Of a stretch of DNA of 64,000 nt, positions 8,772 through 20,356 are shown piece after piece; positions within the stretch are counted from its first letter, which is position 1, and each line of letters starts with the position of its first letter. The notes under the pieces were generated by a model that searched no databases, was not told the DNA's origin, and saw only the letters and a list, made by a program, of their open reading frames with translations. The position numbers and the translations under genes were made by a program. This DNA comes from Bradyrhizobium sp. CCBAU 51627 (GTDB lineage Bacteria; Pseudomonadota; Alphaproteobacteria; Rhizobiales; Xanthobacteraceae): NCBI RefSeq assembly GCF_028128765.1, contig NZ_LBJG01000004.1, forward strand, positions 1-64,000. The letters run 5' to 3'.

Positions 8772-8772
<1 letters not shown>
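8131..8772 (+). CDS. Winged-helix transcriptional regulator (EPS-associated, MarR-like N-domain)
   Basis: The 213-residue protein has an N-terminal winged helix (about residues 15-90) with LLNSVEADGARSQRRIAAEL, a recognition helix at LVNAYLKRAVKKG, and a basic wing ending RRYAYYLTPQGF. Residues 115-205 form a Rossmann-like domain (RIVLAGYSDLCEIAIL, VAIIDSE, FDAVVVTH), similar to the nucleotide-sugar-binding N-domain of PglD/NeuD proteins. It could therefore sense a glycan precursor, which is inference. It probably binds the three palindromes at 4756, 8058 and 8085 and so controls its own operon and the neighbouring unit. Its TGA overlaps the ATG of the antiterminator gene. Confidence 0.8.
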
Positions 8773-10925
<2,153 letters not shown>

Positions 10926-10931
10926 ACAAAC

Positions 10932-11927
10932 ATGGATATTCGCGGGAAGAAATTCGTCGTCATCGGTGGGGCGGGGCTCATCGGTTCACACGCAGTCGAT
11001 CAATTGACGAAAACCGATGTCGGCGAAATCGTCATCTACGACAACTTCGTGCGCGGTACGTATGAGAATCTTGCCAGCGCATTGCGCGACCCGAGGGTCA
11101 AGATCTTCGAGGCTGGCGGCGACATCACGCAAACGGATATTCTCGATGCTGCGTTGAAGGGAGCTGACGGCGTCTTCCAATTCGCCGCGCTCTGGCTCTT
11201 GCAGTGTCACGAATTTCCGCGAACCGCGTTCGATGTGAACGTGAAAGGAATGTTCAACGTCCTGGACGGCTGCGTGCGGAACGGCGTCAAACGGCTCGTC
11301 TGGTCGTCATCTGCGTCGGTGTACGGCGATGCTGTTGAGGAGCCGATGACGGAAGATCATCCTTTCAACAACAAGAACTTCTACGGCGCCACCAAGATTT
11401 GCGGCGAGGCGATGGCGCGCGCCTATCACTTCCGCTACGGACTCGATTATGTCGGCCTCCGCTACATGAACGTGTACGGTCCTCGCCAGGATTATCGGGG
11501 CGCATACATCGCGGTCATCATGAAAATGCTGGACGCAATCGACAAGGGACAAGGGCCGACCATCCTCGGTGACGGATCGGAAGCCTTCGATTTCGTCGCG
11601 GTTGAGGATTGTGCGCGCGCCAATCTGTGCGCGATGACGGCGGATGCCACGGATCGCTTCTACAATGTCGGCACCGGCAAGCGCACTTCGTTGAAGGAGA
11701 TCGCGGAAAAGCTGCTGAACCTCACGGGCTCAAACCAGCCCATCAATTATGCTCCCCGCAGCCAAGCTACGCTGGTTCGCAACCGCATCGGATCACCGAA
11801 GCGCGCGCAAGAGGAGATCGGCTTCTCGGCGGCGATCGATCTCGACGAAGGATTGCGGCGGCTTATCGAGTGGCGCCGTGAGCACATCGACCAGGTCGAG
11901 CAGCGTCGCGCCAAGGCGCAGATCTAG
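10932..11927 (+). CDS. NAD-dependent epimerase/dehydratase (extended SDR)
   Basis: The 331-residue protein has the glycine-rich nucleotide site GGAGLIGSH, VWSSSASVYGD with the catalytic Ser/Thr region, and Tyr151-X3-Lys155 (FYGATK). RYMNVYGPRQDYRGAY follows, as in UDP-glucose 4-epimerases and UDP-glucuronate epimerases. It most likely interconverts or dehydrates a UDP-sugar for the glycan; the exact substrate is not clear. The gene lies between the WbpD-like gene and amidotransferase 2 on the same strand. Confidence 0.83.
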   Translation: MDIRGKKFVVIGGAGLIGSHAVDQLTKTDVGEIVIYDNFVRGTYENLASALRDPRVKIFEAGGDITQTDILDAALKGADGVFQFAALWLLQCHEFPRTAFDVNVKGMFNVLDGCVRNGVKRLVWSSSASVYGDAVEEPMTEDHPFNNKNFYGATKICGEAMARAYHFRYGLDYVGLRYMNVYGPRQDYRGAYIAVIMKMLDAIDKGQGPTILGDGSEAFDFVAVEDCARANLCAMTADATDRFYNVGTGKRTSLKEIAEKLLNLTGSNQPINYAPRSQATLVRNRIGSPKRAQEEIGFSAAIDLDEGLRRLIEWRREHIDQVEQRRAKAQI

Positions 11928-11965
11928 GTCCAATTCGAAAGCGATCAGGACGAGGACATTTCGGT

Positions 11966-13837
11966 ATGTGCGGTATAGCCGGCATCTTCCACCGCGACGG
12001 TCGTCCGGCCTCGATCACGACGCTGACGGCCATGACCGATATGATTGCTCATCGGGGGCCGGACGGCGAAGGACACTACTGCAACGGCCCGGTGGGGCTC
12101 GGTCATCGGCGTTTGTCCATCATCGACCTGACGGACGCGGCGCGTCAGCCGATGGAGACGCAGGATGGCCGATATGTCCTCACCTACAATGGAGAGATCT
12201 ACAATTTCAAGGAGTTGAAAGTACAGCTTTCGGCGCGTGGGCACAGGTTCAATTCGACTGGTGACAGCGAAGTGCTGCTGCATGCCTTTGCCGAATGGGG
12301 ACTGGATGCGCTCCTGAAGTTGAACGGGATGTTCGCGTTTGCGATCTGGGATAACAAGGAACGCACGCTCACCTTGGCGCGAGACCGGTTTGGCGTGAAA
12401 CCGCTCTACTATGCGCAGTTGGGGCAAACGTTCGTATTTGCTTCGGAACACAAGGCGTTCCGCGCGATCCCGGAATATGTGACGCGGATCGACGTGGCCG
12501 GCCTCTCGGAGTATCTGACGTTCCAGAATTTCTTCGCCGAGCGCACTTTGTTCACGGGGGTGAAGCTGCTGCCCGCAGGCAGCTACGTTCAGCTCGCCGC
12601 AGGGAGCGACGTCGTTCAGCCGGCTCAATACTGGGACTTTCATTTTCATGAGCCCGAGCACGCTCTCGACGAGCGGGAGGCAATCGAGGAGCTCGACAGG
12701 CTGTTTTGCCAGGCAGTCAATCGGCAGCTCATCAGCGATGTCGAGATTGGGTGCTACCTTTCAGGCGGCATGGACTCGGGCTCGATCGCGGCGCTTGCGT
12801 CGAATCAGCTCCCGTTCATGAGAACGTTCACCGTGGGCTTTGATCTCAACTCCGCTTCGGGCGTGGAGCTTGGGTACGACGAGAGGTCGAAAGCCGAGCA
12901 CATGTCGTATCTCTTCAGGACCGAACATTATGAAATGGTCCTCAAGGCGGGCGACATGGAGCGCGCCCTGCCGCAACTCGCCTGGCATCTGGAGGAGCCG
13001 CGGGTCGGACAGTCATACCCGAACTTCTACGCCGCGAAGCTCGCATCCAAGTTCGGGAAAGTCGTGCTCACCGGGACCGGGGGGGACGAACTGTTCGGCG
13101 GATATCCGTGGCGATACTACCGCGCAGTCGTGAACGACGATTTCGATCACTACATCGACAAGTATTTCGGCTTCTGGCAACGGATGGTTCCGACTGCCGT
13201 GATGCCGAAGCTGCTGGCTCCGGTTTGGGATGAAGCAAAGCAGACGGCGCCCCTCGACGTGTTCCGGGGGGTTTTCAAGGAGCACGCCTCCGAATTCAGA
13301 AGACCGGAGGATTACGTCAATCACTCGCTCTATTTCGAGGCCAAGACGTTCCTGAACGGCTTGCTGGTGGTCGAGGACAAGCTCGCCATGGCGCATGGCC
13401 TGGAGAGCAGAGTTCCGTTCCTCGACAATGATCTCGTCGATTTCTCGATGCAGCTGCCCGCAAAGATGAAGCTCGGAAATCTGACAGACGTCGTGAGGCT
13501 CAACGAGAACGAGCCCGGCGGTAAGGCGCAGCGCTATTACGAGCGGACAAAGGACGGAAAGCTGATTCTGCGCAAGATGATGGGCCGTCACATCCCGGCG
13601 GAAATCGCCGATCGCGAAAAGCAGGGCTTTTCCGCCCCAGATGCCAGCTGGTTCAAGGGCGAGAGCATCGAATATGTGAAGCGCAGGTTGTTCAACAACA
13701 ATGCGGGCATCTACAGCCTTTTGGACCCGAAAACGGTTCGTGAATTGGTCGATGACCATCTCGCCGGCCGCGAAAACAGGCGATTGCTGATCTGGTCGCT
13801 GCTCAGTCTCGAGCAGATCATGGAAAGCTATCTCTGA
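11966..13837 (+). CDS. asnB: Asparagine-synthase-like glutamine amidotransferase 2
   Basis: This 623-residue protein starts MCGIAGIF with the Cys2 nucleophile. The glutaminase domain has HRGPDGEG, YNGEIYNFKELK and DSEVLLHAF. The synthetase domain has SGGMDSGS near residue 266, where the third Ser of the usual SGGxDSS is Gly, then GTGGDELFGGY and VEDKLAMAHGLESRVPFLDN. It is clearly diverged from the copies at 4889 and 33681, including an added segment near FDLNSASGVELGYDERS. Uronate amidation is the likely role in this locus; asparagine synthesis is the alternative. It precedes the export genes wzm and wzt by about 20 bases. Confidence 0.85.
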   Translation: MCGIAGIFHRDGRPASITTLTAMTDMIAHRGPDGEGHYCNGPVGLGHRRLSIIDLTDAARQPMETQDGRYVLTYNGEIYNFKELKVQLSARGHRFNSTGDSEVLLHAFAEWGLDALLKLNGMFAFAIWDNKERTLTLARDRFGVKPLYYAQLGQTFVFASEHKAFRAIPEYVTRIDVAGLSEYLTFQNFFAERTLFTGVKLLPAGSYVQLAAGSDVVQPAQYWDFHFHEPEHALDEREAIEELDRLFCQAVNRQLISDVEIGCYLSGGMDSGSIAALASNQLPFMRTFTVGFDLNSASGVELGYDERSKAEHMSYLFRTEHYEMVLKAGDMERALPQLAWHLEEPRVGQSYPNFYAAKLASKFGKVVLTGTGGDELFGGYPWRYYRAVVNDDFDHYIDKYFGFWQRMVPTAVMPKLLAPVWDEAKQTAPLDVFRGVFKEHASEFRRPEDYVNHSLYFEAKTFLNGLLVVEDKLAMAHGLESRVPFLDNDLVDFSMQLPAKMKLGNLTDVVRLNENEPGGKAQRYYERTKDGKLILRKMMGRHIPAEIADREKQGFSAPDASWFKGESIEYVKRRLFNNNAGIYSLLDPKTVRELVDDHLAGRENRRLLIWSLLSLEQIMESYL

Positions 13838-13856
13838 GAACCTCCGCCCAGCGTTG

Positions 13857-14726
13857 ATGCAGACAATGAACCGTTTGTTGCCGGCTGTCAGATGGATCCG
13901 GGTGGGGCTCTCGCCGTACCGCAATTCGCAGGCCTTCTGGGTCACCTGCAAGCAGGTGTTTCGCTACCGCGAATTGTTGAGCGAAATTGTTGAGCGCGAG
14001 CTCAGCGCGTCGCACGCCATGCACGGCCTCGGTGCGTTTTGGATCTTTATCCATCCGCTGGTGGTTGTCGGAACCTATCTGCTGATCTTTGGCTTCGTGT
14101 TGGGCAGCAAGCTTTCGGTGGCCGGGTTTGAGGGAAATTTCCCTTCCTACATTCTCGCTGGTCTGGCTCCGTGGCTGATGCTGCAGGCGGCGCTGGTTCG
14201 TGGGCCCGGAGCGCTTATTTCCAGTGCAAATCTGGTTAAACAGGTGGTGTTTCCCATCGAGGTGTTGCCAATCGCTGCGGCAATTGCCGCTAGCATTCCT
14301 CACATTCCGGCACTGCTGCTGGTCATATTCTATAAGGCAGTCGTGGGCGGCGTGAGCTGGATGCTGCTGCTCCTTCCGGTGGTGTTCGCGATCCATGCGA
14401 CCTTGGCAGTCGGCTTGTGTTTTGCCTTTTCGGCGATCACGCCGTTCTTTCGTGACCTGCGGGAATTGGTAACTGTCTTTACCTCGATCGCGATGTACTT
14501 GATGCCGACGGTCTATCTTCCGGATTGGATGCCGAAGGTGCTTCAGCCGATAATCTATTCTAATCCCTTCAGCTACTTCATCTGGGTCTATCAGGACGTG
14601 CTCTTCTTCGGGGAGTTCAGGCATCCATATGCTTGGATCGCCACGGTGCTGTTCGCCCTTCTTAGCCTGGGTCTCGGATATCGCACGTTCGAAAAATTGA
14701 AGCCATACTATGGAAACGCTCTCTGA
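13857..14726 (+). CDS. wzm: ABC-2 type polysaccharide export permease
   Basis: This 289-residue membrane protein uses ATG 13857; a TTG three bases earlier and an ATG at 13866 are alternatives. It has an amphipathic N-terminus with YRELLSEIVERELSA, then about six hydrophobic spans (for example FWIFIHPLVVVGTYLLIFGF, LLLVIFYKAVVGGV) and the C-terminal SNPFSYFIWVYQDVLFFGE typical of Wzm/KpsM permeases. With Wzt (17-bp overlap) it forms the exporter that moves lipid-linked glycan to the periplasm. Confidence 0.9.
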   Translation: MQTMNRLLPAVRWIRVGLSPYRNSQAFWVTCKQVFRYRELLSEIVERELSASHAMHGLGAFWIFIHPLVVVGTYLLIFGFVLGSKLSVAGFEGNFPSYILAGLAPWLMLQAALVRGPGALISSANLVKQVVFPIEVLPIAAAIAASIPHIPALLLVIFYKAVVGGVSWMLLLLPVVFAIHATLAVGLCFAFSAITPFFRDLRELVTVFTSIAMYLMPTVYLPDWMPKVLQPIIYSNPFSYFIWVYQDVLFFGEFRHPYAWIATVLFALLSLGLGYRTFEKLKPYYGNAL

Positions 14727-16032
14727 AGACCAGGGCATGATAGCGTCACTGCCGCTTGGTGGAACGGCGCAGAGCAGCATGGCCATTCGCGTCACTGGGC
14801 TTGGCAAGGCTTACCGTCTCTATCGTCAGCCCTTGGACTTCCTCAAGGAAGTGATTACGGGAAAGCCGTTCCATTCCGAGCATTGGGCGCTGCAGAATGT
14901 GTCCTTTGAAGTGCCGCGCGGACGCGTCGTCGGCGTGATTGGCCCGAATGGTGCGGGAAAGAGCACGCTTCTGAAGATCGTCGCTGGTTTGCTGGACGCG
15001 ACGACCGGGCGGGTCGAGGTGGCGGGACGGCTGTCCGCAATTTTGGAGCTGGGCACCGGATTCCACCCGGACGTGTCGGGTCGGGAGAATATCGTTCTGG
15101 GCGGGATGTGCCTCGGGATGACCAGGGCGGAAATCGAGGCCAAGGTCCCCTGGATCATCGAATTCAGTGAGCTTGCCGAGGTCATAGACCAACCTTTTCG
15201 TACGTACTCGAGCGGCATGCAGGCGAGACTGACCTTTGCTACGGCAATCAGTGTCGATCCCGAGATATTCATCGTCGACGAGGCGCTGGCTGCGGGCGAT
15301 GCTGCGTTTGTCAACAAATGCATGAAGCGCGTCCGCCAGATCTGCGAAAGCGGAGCTACTGTGCTGTTCGTTTCGCACTCGAGCGGCTTGATCAGCGAGC
15401 TGTGCGATGAGGCGATCTGGATCGACAAAGGGCGGGTGCTCATGCACGGGAATGCCCAACGGGTCGGGAAGGCCTATGAGCAGAGCGTCTGGGATCAAGA
15501 GGAAGCGCGGAACCTCAGGGAAACGAAGAAGCTGAGTCTGGCGATTGAGGCTACGGCCGAAACCGGAAAATACGAGCTCGGCGGCAATGGACTGCGGATT
15601 ACCTCAGTGGAGGTGATCGATGCCGATGGCAACGCTTTGGGCGTTGTAAAGAACGGGCAGCCGCTTCGGATACGGATCTCGTGGGCGGGGACGACCGAGC
15701 ACAATCAGATCTACGCCAGCCTACGGATCGACAGCGGCCGGCTGCAGGCCGTCGCGGGGATCGAGGGATATGACGGCGGCGTGTTTCTGGATGCTGACGG
15801 AGCGTTGCCGTCGCGCGGCAGCGTTGTCTACGAAATACCTGAACTCGCTCTTGGCGAAGGCCAATACTTCGTGTCGGCGGGACTTTGTCGACACATGCTG
15901 CCGAAGGGCGCTGACGCCATTCTTCACTACGTCGAGAAGGCCGCCCAGTTTTCGGTTTCGCGGAACTCCTTGTGGCACTTCACCTACATCTATGATCCGA
16001 AGTTCACGTGCAAGATAGAGAGCGCTGAGTGA
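14710..16032 (+). CDS. wzt: ABC transporter ATPase for polysaccharide export with C-terminal Wzt domain
   Basis: The 440-residue protein has Walker A GPNGAGKST at residues 78-86, the signature YSSGMQARL, Walker B IFIVDEAL and the H-loop VLFVSHS. Residues from about 275 form an extra beta-rich domain (ITSVEVIDADGNAL...RIRISW...GEGQYFVSAGL), matching the Wzt C-terminal carbohydrate-binding module. In known systems that module recognises the finished polymer or its terminal modification before export. An ABC-dependent O-antigen or related surface polysaccharide is therefore the expected product. It overlaps wzm upstream and the methyltransferase downstream. Confidence 0.92.
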   Translation: METLSEDQGMIASLPLGGTAQSSMAIRVTGLGKAYRLYRQPLDFLKEVITGKPFHSEHWALQNVSFEVPRGRVVGVIGPNGAGKSTLLKIVAGLLDATTGRVEVAGRLSAILELGTGFHPDVSGRENIVLGGMCLGMTRAEIEAKVPWIIEFSELAEVIDQPFRTYSSGMQARLTFATAISVDPEIFIVDEALAAGDAAFVNKCMKRVRQICESGATVLFVSHSSGLISELCDEAIWIDKGRVLMHGNAQRVGKAYEQSVWDQEEARNLRETKKLSLAIEATAETGKYELGGNGLRITSVEVIDADGNALGVVKNGQPLRIRISWAGTTEHNQIYASLRIDSGRLQAVAGIEGYDGGVFLDADGALPSRGSVVYEIPELALGEGQYFVSAGLCRHMLPKGADAILHYVEKAAQFSVSRNSLWHFTYIYDPKFTCKIESAE

Positions 16033-16877
16033 CGGCGATGAGAGAGCCTGATTGGCAGGAGAAACTCGAAGCCTTCTTCGAGCTTCGGGCGAGACAGATA
16101 CCGGATCAGCCGACACTTGAAGATCTCTGCTACATAGCCGGGCGTAGTCCTCGCCTTTGGGCGGACCAGAAGCTGCTGAATGATCTGCGGCAGAACATGC
16201 TCGACTTGATGAAGATCGATCGGAACTCTTCGGTTCTCGAGGTTGGCTGTGCCGCAGGCTTCTTGGCGAAGAATCTGGCCCTCAGTGTACGAAGGTACGT
16301 GGGCGTCGATCTTGCTGAAGCACCTCTTGCCGTTGCAAGGCGCCTTGGCATACCGAATGCCGAGTTTCATCGATCCCAAGGCGAGCACCTGTCTTTTGCC
16401 GATCGGCAGTTCGATGCAGCTCTTTGTTATGATGTCTTCTCGAACTTCCCTTCGTTCGCGGCTGGCGAGCCTATCATTGTTGAAATGCTCCGGGTGGTGA
16501 AGCAGGGCGGTCGCGTTCTGATCGGCTCCATCCCTGATCGCGAGAAGCAGGAAGAACTTCAAGCCGTAGCAAAGACTCTTGCGACGGAGTTCGAGCGGCT
16601 GTTCGGGCCAGAAGTCGAGAGGGCGCCGCTGGAAACACTTCGGAAAGAGCGCACTATCTCGGGTCATGGGTCCAAGATCGCCAGACTCTTTGGACTGGGC
16701 AGCCGACAGGCTAATTCGTCCGTGGAAGTCAAGCCCGAGATTGTTTCCTACTACTTCGATCGGACGGACTTTTTGGCACTGGGCCGTCGCCTGGGGGTCG
16801 AAACAAGAATCGTCGATATCCATCCGCTGAACCCCTATTTTGGCACGCGGTTCAACGCAGTCTTTGAATCGCGATGA
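16029..16877 (+). CDS. SAM-dependent methyltransferase
   Basis: The 282-residue protein is read from GTG 16029 (GTGA overlap with wzt); ATG 16038 is an alternative. The class I motif VLEVGCAAGFLAKNLA with VGVDLAEA, the acidic LSFADRQFDAALCYDVF and a post-motif ML(R)VVKQGGRVLIGSIPD are clear. Position next to wzt suggests it methylates a sugar, perhaps a chain-terminating residue read by the Wzt C-domain as in E. coli O8/O9; this is inference. Its stop overlaps the next ATG. Confidence 0.8.
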   Translation: MTAMREPDWQEKLEAFFELRARQIPDQPTLEDLCYIAGRSPRLWADQKLLNDLRQNMLDLMKIDRNSSVLEVGCAAGFLAKNLALSVRRYVGVDLAEAPLAVARRLGIPNAEFHRSQGEHLSFADRQFDAALCYDVFSNFPSFAAGEPIIVEMLRVVKQGGRVLIGSIPDREKQEELQAVAKTLATEFERLFGPEVERAPLETLRKERTISGHGSKIARLFGLGSRQANSSVEVKPEIVSYYFDRTDFLALGRRLGVETRIVDIHPLNPYFGTRFNAVFESR

Positions 16878-19474
16878 AGGTCGTACGGTTTCGAGAACTG
16901 GATCGTGGCGCTTGGGATCAGTTGGCGCTGCGATCGCCTGAAGCCTGGCTCACACATCGGTCGTCCTGGATCGAAATTGAGGAGCAGTTCTTCGCATCTG
17001 CGAACCTTTCTTTTGGGCTGGAAGAAAGCTCGCAACTCGTCGGAATCCAGCCTTTGTTCCTGAATGAAGGCGCCGACATGGTGTTCGGCGAGCGGTTGCT
17101 TCACTCAGGTATTCATCGGCATACCGGCCTTGCGCTTGACGTTGATATTGATCCCGGCCTTGCGAGGGCGGCCCGCCAGGCTGCAATGCAGGAGATATTC
17201 GCCGCAGCCGATCTATACGGCGCCGATCGCATCCAGCTGAACTGCCACAATCTCGCCCCCGCGAACCGTCATTCGGCAAGGGAAGCCGTTCCGTTCTGGG
17301 TTACCGAGTTCGGATTCCAGCTCGGCATTGCGTTCGGACCATCCGGAATGATGCCCTGTCCCGGTCTCTCAACTCTCAATGCCGATCAGCTCATCGACCT
17401 TGCCCCAGCCACTGAGGAGTTGTTTGCGAGGTTGGACGGGCCGTGCCGCACGGCGATCCGGAAGGCCGAAAAATCAAATTTGCAGTTCGAGATATCGAGC
17501 GACGCCTCGAACCTTGAAAGATACATGGACATCGCGCGTGCGTCAGCTACGAGGACCGGCGAAGTACTACCTTCCGTTGAGTACTATAGAAGCATCTTTA
17601 CTTCGTTTGCAGCCGAAGGTGGAGTGCACGTCGCATTTGTGAGGCAGGATACGAGGCCGATAGCCGGTCTCCTCCTGTTGACCGACAAGAAGGCTGTGAA
17701 TTTTCTCGCCGGCGTTTCGCTGCCCGAATTCATGAAGTTTCGGCCAAACAATTTCATGCACTGGAATGCGATCCTATGGGCCAAACGCATGGGCTACGAG
17801 GTTTACCGCTTTGGGCCCTGGTTTCCAGAGGTGCCGCGCGAGTGGCCCATCTCGAAGGTTTCTCTTTTCAAAACCAAATTCGGATCAAGGAGTCTTCCGA
17901 TTATCCAGGGAAGCTTGTTCCGTCGACCCGAACTGTATACGTCGAGTTTGGCGAGCTGTTTGAACTCGCTGAGCGAGGTCGGGAAGCGAACGGTGCAACC
18001 CGTCATTTCCAAACAAGCTGGCGCTTCGTTCATAGTAGATCATCTCCAGATGTTCGGATTCGGAAGCGCTTCCACGACGAGCGATGGGGAGCCCGTGGTG
18101 CTTTACCACCCCGGGGAAGGCGACCTACCCTTGGTGAATAGCGCTCTTGCACGAGGCGCTTGCGTGATCGCCGTCCTTCCCAGCGTGCGGTTTGGAAAAG
18201 CGTTCGGCGTTGAGACGGAAGTCAGAACAACGATCTCACCTGAGGTGGTCCAGGCGCGGTTCGCCGGATCGAGGCCCTGGTCGCGCCTGAGGACCTTGCA
18301 TTCCTACATGCGGCTTCGGGCGCAGGGCGATGCCACCACGATCGTTCTGGATCACCAGCAGGAAGCGATTTGGTTGCGTCGGCGCGCCGGGAACGGCGGT
18401 TCGATCATCTTAGTCGGTACGGACCTCGCTTCCGATCTCGTCCGCTATCGGCAAGGGGATCCTGCGGCTGCGAACAATCGGCCTACGAAGGCGATCTGGG
18501 GCTTTGCCGGCGAGCGGCCCAACTACTTGTTCGAACAACAGCTCGCTGGCGAAGAGCTCGATCAGCGGCCAGCCGACTGGTGGTGCGAAGCACTGGCGGA
18601 TTCCGTGTACCGACTATGCGGTCTGTCCAGGGCGCCAATCCTGCCGAATGGGGCGCCGGGCGCCATCGTGATAACGGGGGACGACGACCAAGCTCCACTC
18701 GCGCGCTATGCGCAACAGAGGGACCTATTGGGAGACCTGCCCGTCACGTATTTTCTGCATCCACTTACGAAGCACACCAGGAGTTCGCTCGACGAACTGA
18801 AGTCCGGACGAGACATTGAGCTTGGCCTCCATCCCGATGCTCTCGATCGTCCGGAGCAATACGCGAAGGTATTCGTGGAACAGGCCAACTGGTTCACAAC
18901 ACTTACTGGCGAGGAACGATTCACAGTTCGAAACCATGGGTTTCTGAATGACGGCTATTGGGGCCACGCTGCTTCCTGGGTTGCCAAAGGCGTTTTCGGA
19001 AGCTCGAATGTGCCCGGCTTCAACGGGCAGGTGCTGAATGGCTCCTTGCTTCCGGGACGCCTCCTGCTCGACGGCAAATTGACGGACCACTGGAGCATCT
19101 TGACCGCCATTGGCGACGGTGTTGTCTTTATCAATGACTGGAATGACGTGCAGGCTGCCGAATGCGTTTACAATCTCGCGGAGCGCATACGATCGAGTGG
19201 TGTGCCGGGCGTGATTGTCTTGAACCTGCATCCGGAGAATATTGAAAAGACGATCGGCATGCACCAAGCGGCGCGACGTCTGGCCGACGAAGGGTTCGTT
19301 ACCTGGACCTTGAGAGAATGCCTTGAATGGTTTGCGACGAGAGGGCTGTCCGGCCGGTTTGAAAACTCGATTGCGGTCAATGATCGGAAGCGCGGCTTCG
19401 GTGCATCGTCGGCGGCGAAAATGGTACGCAGCTTAGGTGCCAGGCTTCGTCGAGACAGAGGTCGTTTCGACTAG
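16874..19474 (+). CDS. Multidomain fusion: FemAB/GNAT-type acyltransferase + unknown middle domain + deacetylase-like domain
   Basis: The 866-residue protein has an N-terminal FemAB-like GNAT region (about 1-350). Its markers are CRTAIRKAEKSNLQFEIS near 195, VAFVRQDTRPIAGLLLL, and FMHWNAILWAKRMGYEVYRFG. A middle domain (about 385-590: PVVLYHPGEGDLPLVNSAL, SIILVGTDLASDLVRYR) resembles the amidotransferase-like fold found beside carbohydrate enzymes. A C-terminal domain (about 595-830) opens GAIVITGDDDQAP and has DIELGLHPD near 650 and RNHGF near 686, like NodB-type polysaccharide deacetylases. It could acylate and deacylate an amino sugar of the glycan. The fusion is unusual and its function is unproven. 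The ATG overlaps the upstream stop (ATGA). Confidence 0.65.
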   Translation: MKVVRFRELDRGAWDQLALRSPEAWLTHRSSWIEIEEQFFASANLSFGLEESSQLVGIQPLFLNEGADMVFGERLLHSGIHRHTGLALDVDIDPGLARAARQAAMQEIFAAADLYGADRIQLNCHNLAPANRHSAREAVPFWVTEFGFQLGIAFGPSGMMPCPGLSTLNADQLIDLAPATEELFARLDGPCRTAIRKAEKSNLQFEISSDASNLERYMDIARASATRTGEVLPSVEYYRSIFTSFAAEGGVHVAFVRQDTRPIAGLLLLTDKKAVNFLAGVSLPEFMKFRPNNFMHWNAILWAKRMGYEVYRFGPWFPEVPREWPISKVSLFKTKFGSRSLPIIQGSLFRRPELYTSSLASCLNSLSEVGKRTVQPVISKQAGASFIVDHLQMFGFGSASTTSDGEPVVLYHPGEGDLPLVNSALARGACVIAVLPSVRFGKAFGVETEVRTTISPEVVQARFAGSRPWSRLRTLHSYMRLRAQGDATTIVLDHQQEAIWLRRRAGNGGSIILVGTDLASDLVRYRQGDPAAANNRPTKAIWGFAGERPNYLFEQQLAGEELDQRPADWWCEALADSVYRLCGLSRAPILPNGAPGAIVITGDDDQAPLARYAQQRDLLGDLPVTYFLHPLTKHTRSSLDELKSGRDIELGLHPDALDRPEQYAKVFVEQANWFTTLTGEERFTVRNHGFLNDGYWGHAASWVAKGVFGSSNVPGFNGQVLNGSLLPGRLLLDGKLTDHWSILTAIGDGVVFINDWNDVQAAECVYNLAERIRSSGVPGVIVLNLHPENIEKTIGMHQAARRLADEGFVTWTLRECLEWFATRGLSGRFENSIAVNDRKRGFGASSAAKMVRSLGARLRRDRGRFD

Positions 19475-19560
19475 ATGTGTCTCGCCGGTCTGAAGAGGGG
19501 GCAGGGGATGGAGTGTGATGTATCGATTCGCCCGCACTCACCGGGCCGGCAAGGCGTTAG

Positions 19561-20253
19561 ATGGTGGGATTTGCTCGCATGAGCACGAAAAAAATTGTGG
19601 TGCTGGGCGGCCCAGGAGACGGTTTTTCCTTGGCCGAAGCCATTCAGTTCGCGGAAAGGGCGGGAAGAGACGTTAAGTTGGTAGGCTTTCTGAATGACGT
19701 TCTGCCGCGAGGGGAGATTTTGCACAGCGTACCAGTTTTGGGAGCGTTGAACGACTGGCGGGAGGTCGATTCCGATGTCCAGTTCATTCCGGCCATCCAG
19801 AAAGTGGGTGACATGCCACAACGCGCGCGCCGCATCGAGGACCTTCGGATTCCGGATGACCGTTGGGGTACGTTTGTTCACCCCGCGGCCGTCGTCTCAT
19901 CTGACGTCGAAATCGGGTGCGGGTCATTCGTGCTGTCGTGTGCGACGGTGCAGCCGGCTGCGCGGATCGGCAGGTTTGCGGGCGTTCGCGCCGGGGCCAT
20001 GCTGGGACATCATTGCGAGATAGGCGATCACACGTACGTCGGCCCGAACGCAACTATGTGTGGCCGCAGTGTTCTGGAAAGAGGGGCCTATCTCGGTCCG
20101 GGTGCCGTTCTGATGGATGGCCGTGTGATGAGTCAGTTTTCCCTCGCAGGGATCGCTGCCGCAGTTACGAAGGATGTGCCCGAATACTGGGTTGTTTTTG
20201 GAAACCCAGCCCGTCGCGTGGGGTGGGTCAAGCGACCTCAATCGAAACCATGA
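19561..20253 (+). CDS. PglD/NeuD-family sugar acetyltransferase
   Basis: The 230-residue protein has an N-terminal Rossmann-like domain (KKIVVLGGPGDGFSLAEAI, VGFLNDVLPRGE) and a left-handed beta-helix from about residue 105 (VHPAAVVSSDVEIGCGSFV, ATVQPAARIG, HHCEIGDHTYVGPNATMCG) ending VFGNPARRVGWV. The putative catalytic His pair is at GHHCEIGDH. Relatives acetylate amino or hydroxyl groups on nucleotide sugars. ATG 19579 is an alternative start. It is followed 104 bp later by the ACP gene, so it may belong with the acyl cassette and use a non-acetyl donor. Confidence 0.82.
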   Translation: MVGFARMSTKKIVVLGGPGDGFSLAEAIQFAERAGRDVKLVGFLNDVLPRGEILHSVPVLGALNDWREVDSDVQFIPAIQKVGDMPQRARRIEDLRIPDDRWGTFVHPAAVVSSDVEIGCGSFVLSCATVQPAARIGRFAGVRAGAMLGHHCEIGDHTYVGPNATMCGRSVLERGAYLGPGAVLMDGRVMSQFSLAGIAAAVTKDVPEYWVVFGNPARRVGWVKRPQSKP

Positions 20254-20356
20254 TAGCGAACCGTTCCAACATTTCCGGCTTCCATGCTACGGCTCGGCGC
20301 CGTAGTGCTGCCGGAAGCTCCGCAATCAAATTGTCCAGTCGTGGGAGAAAGAAGTA

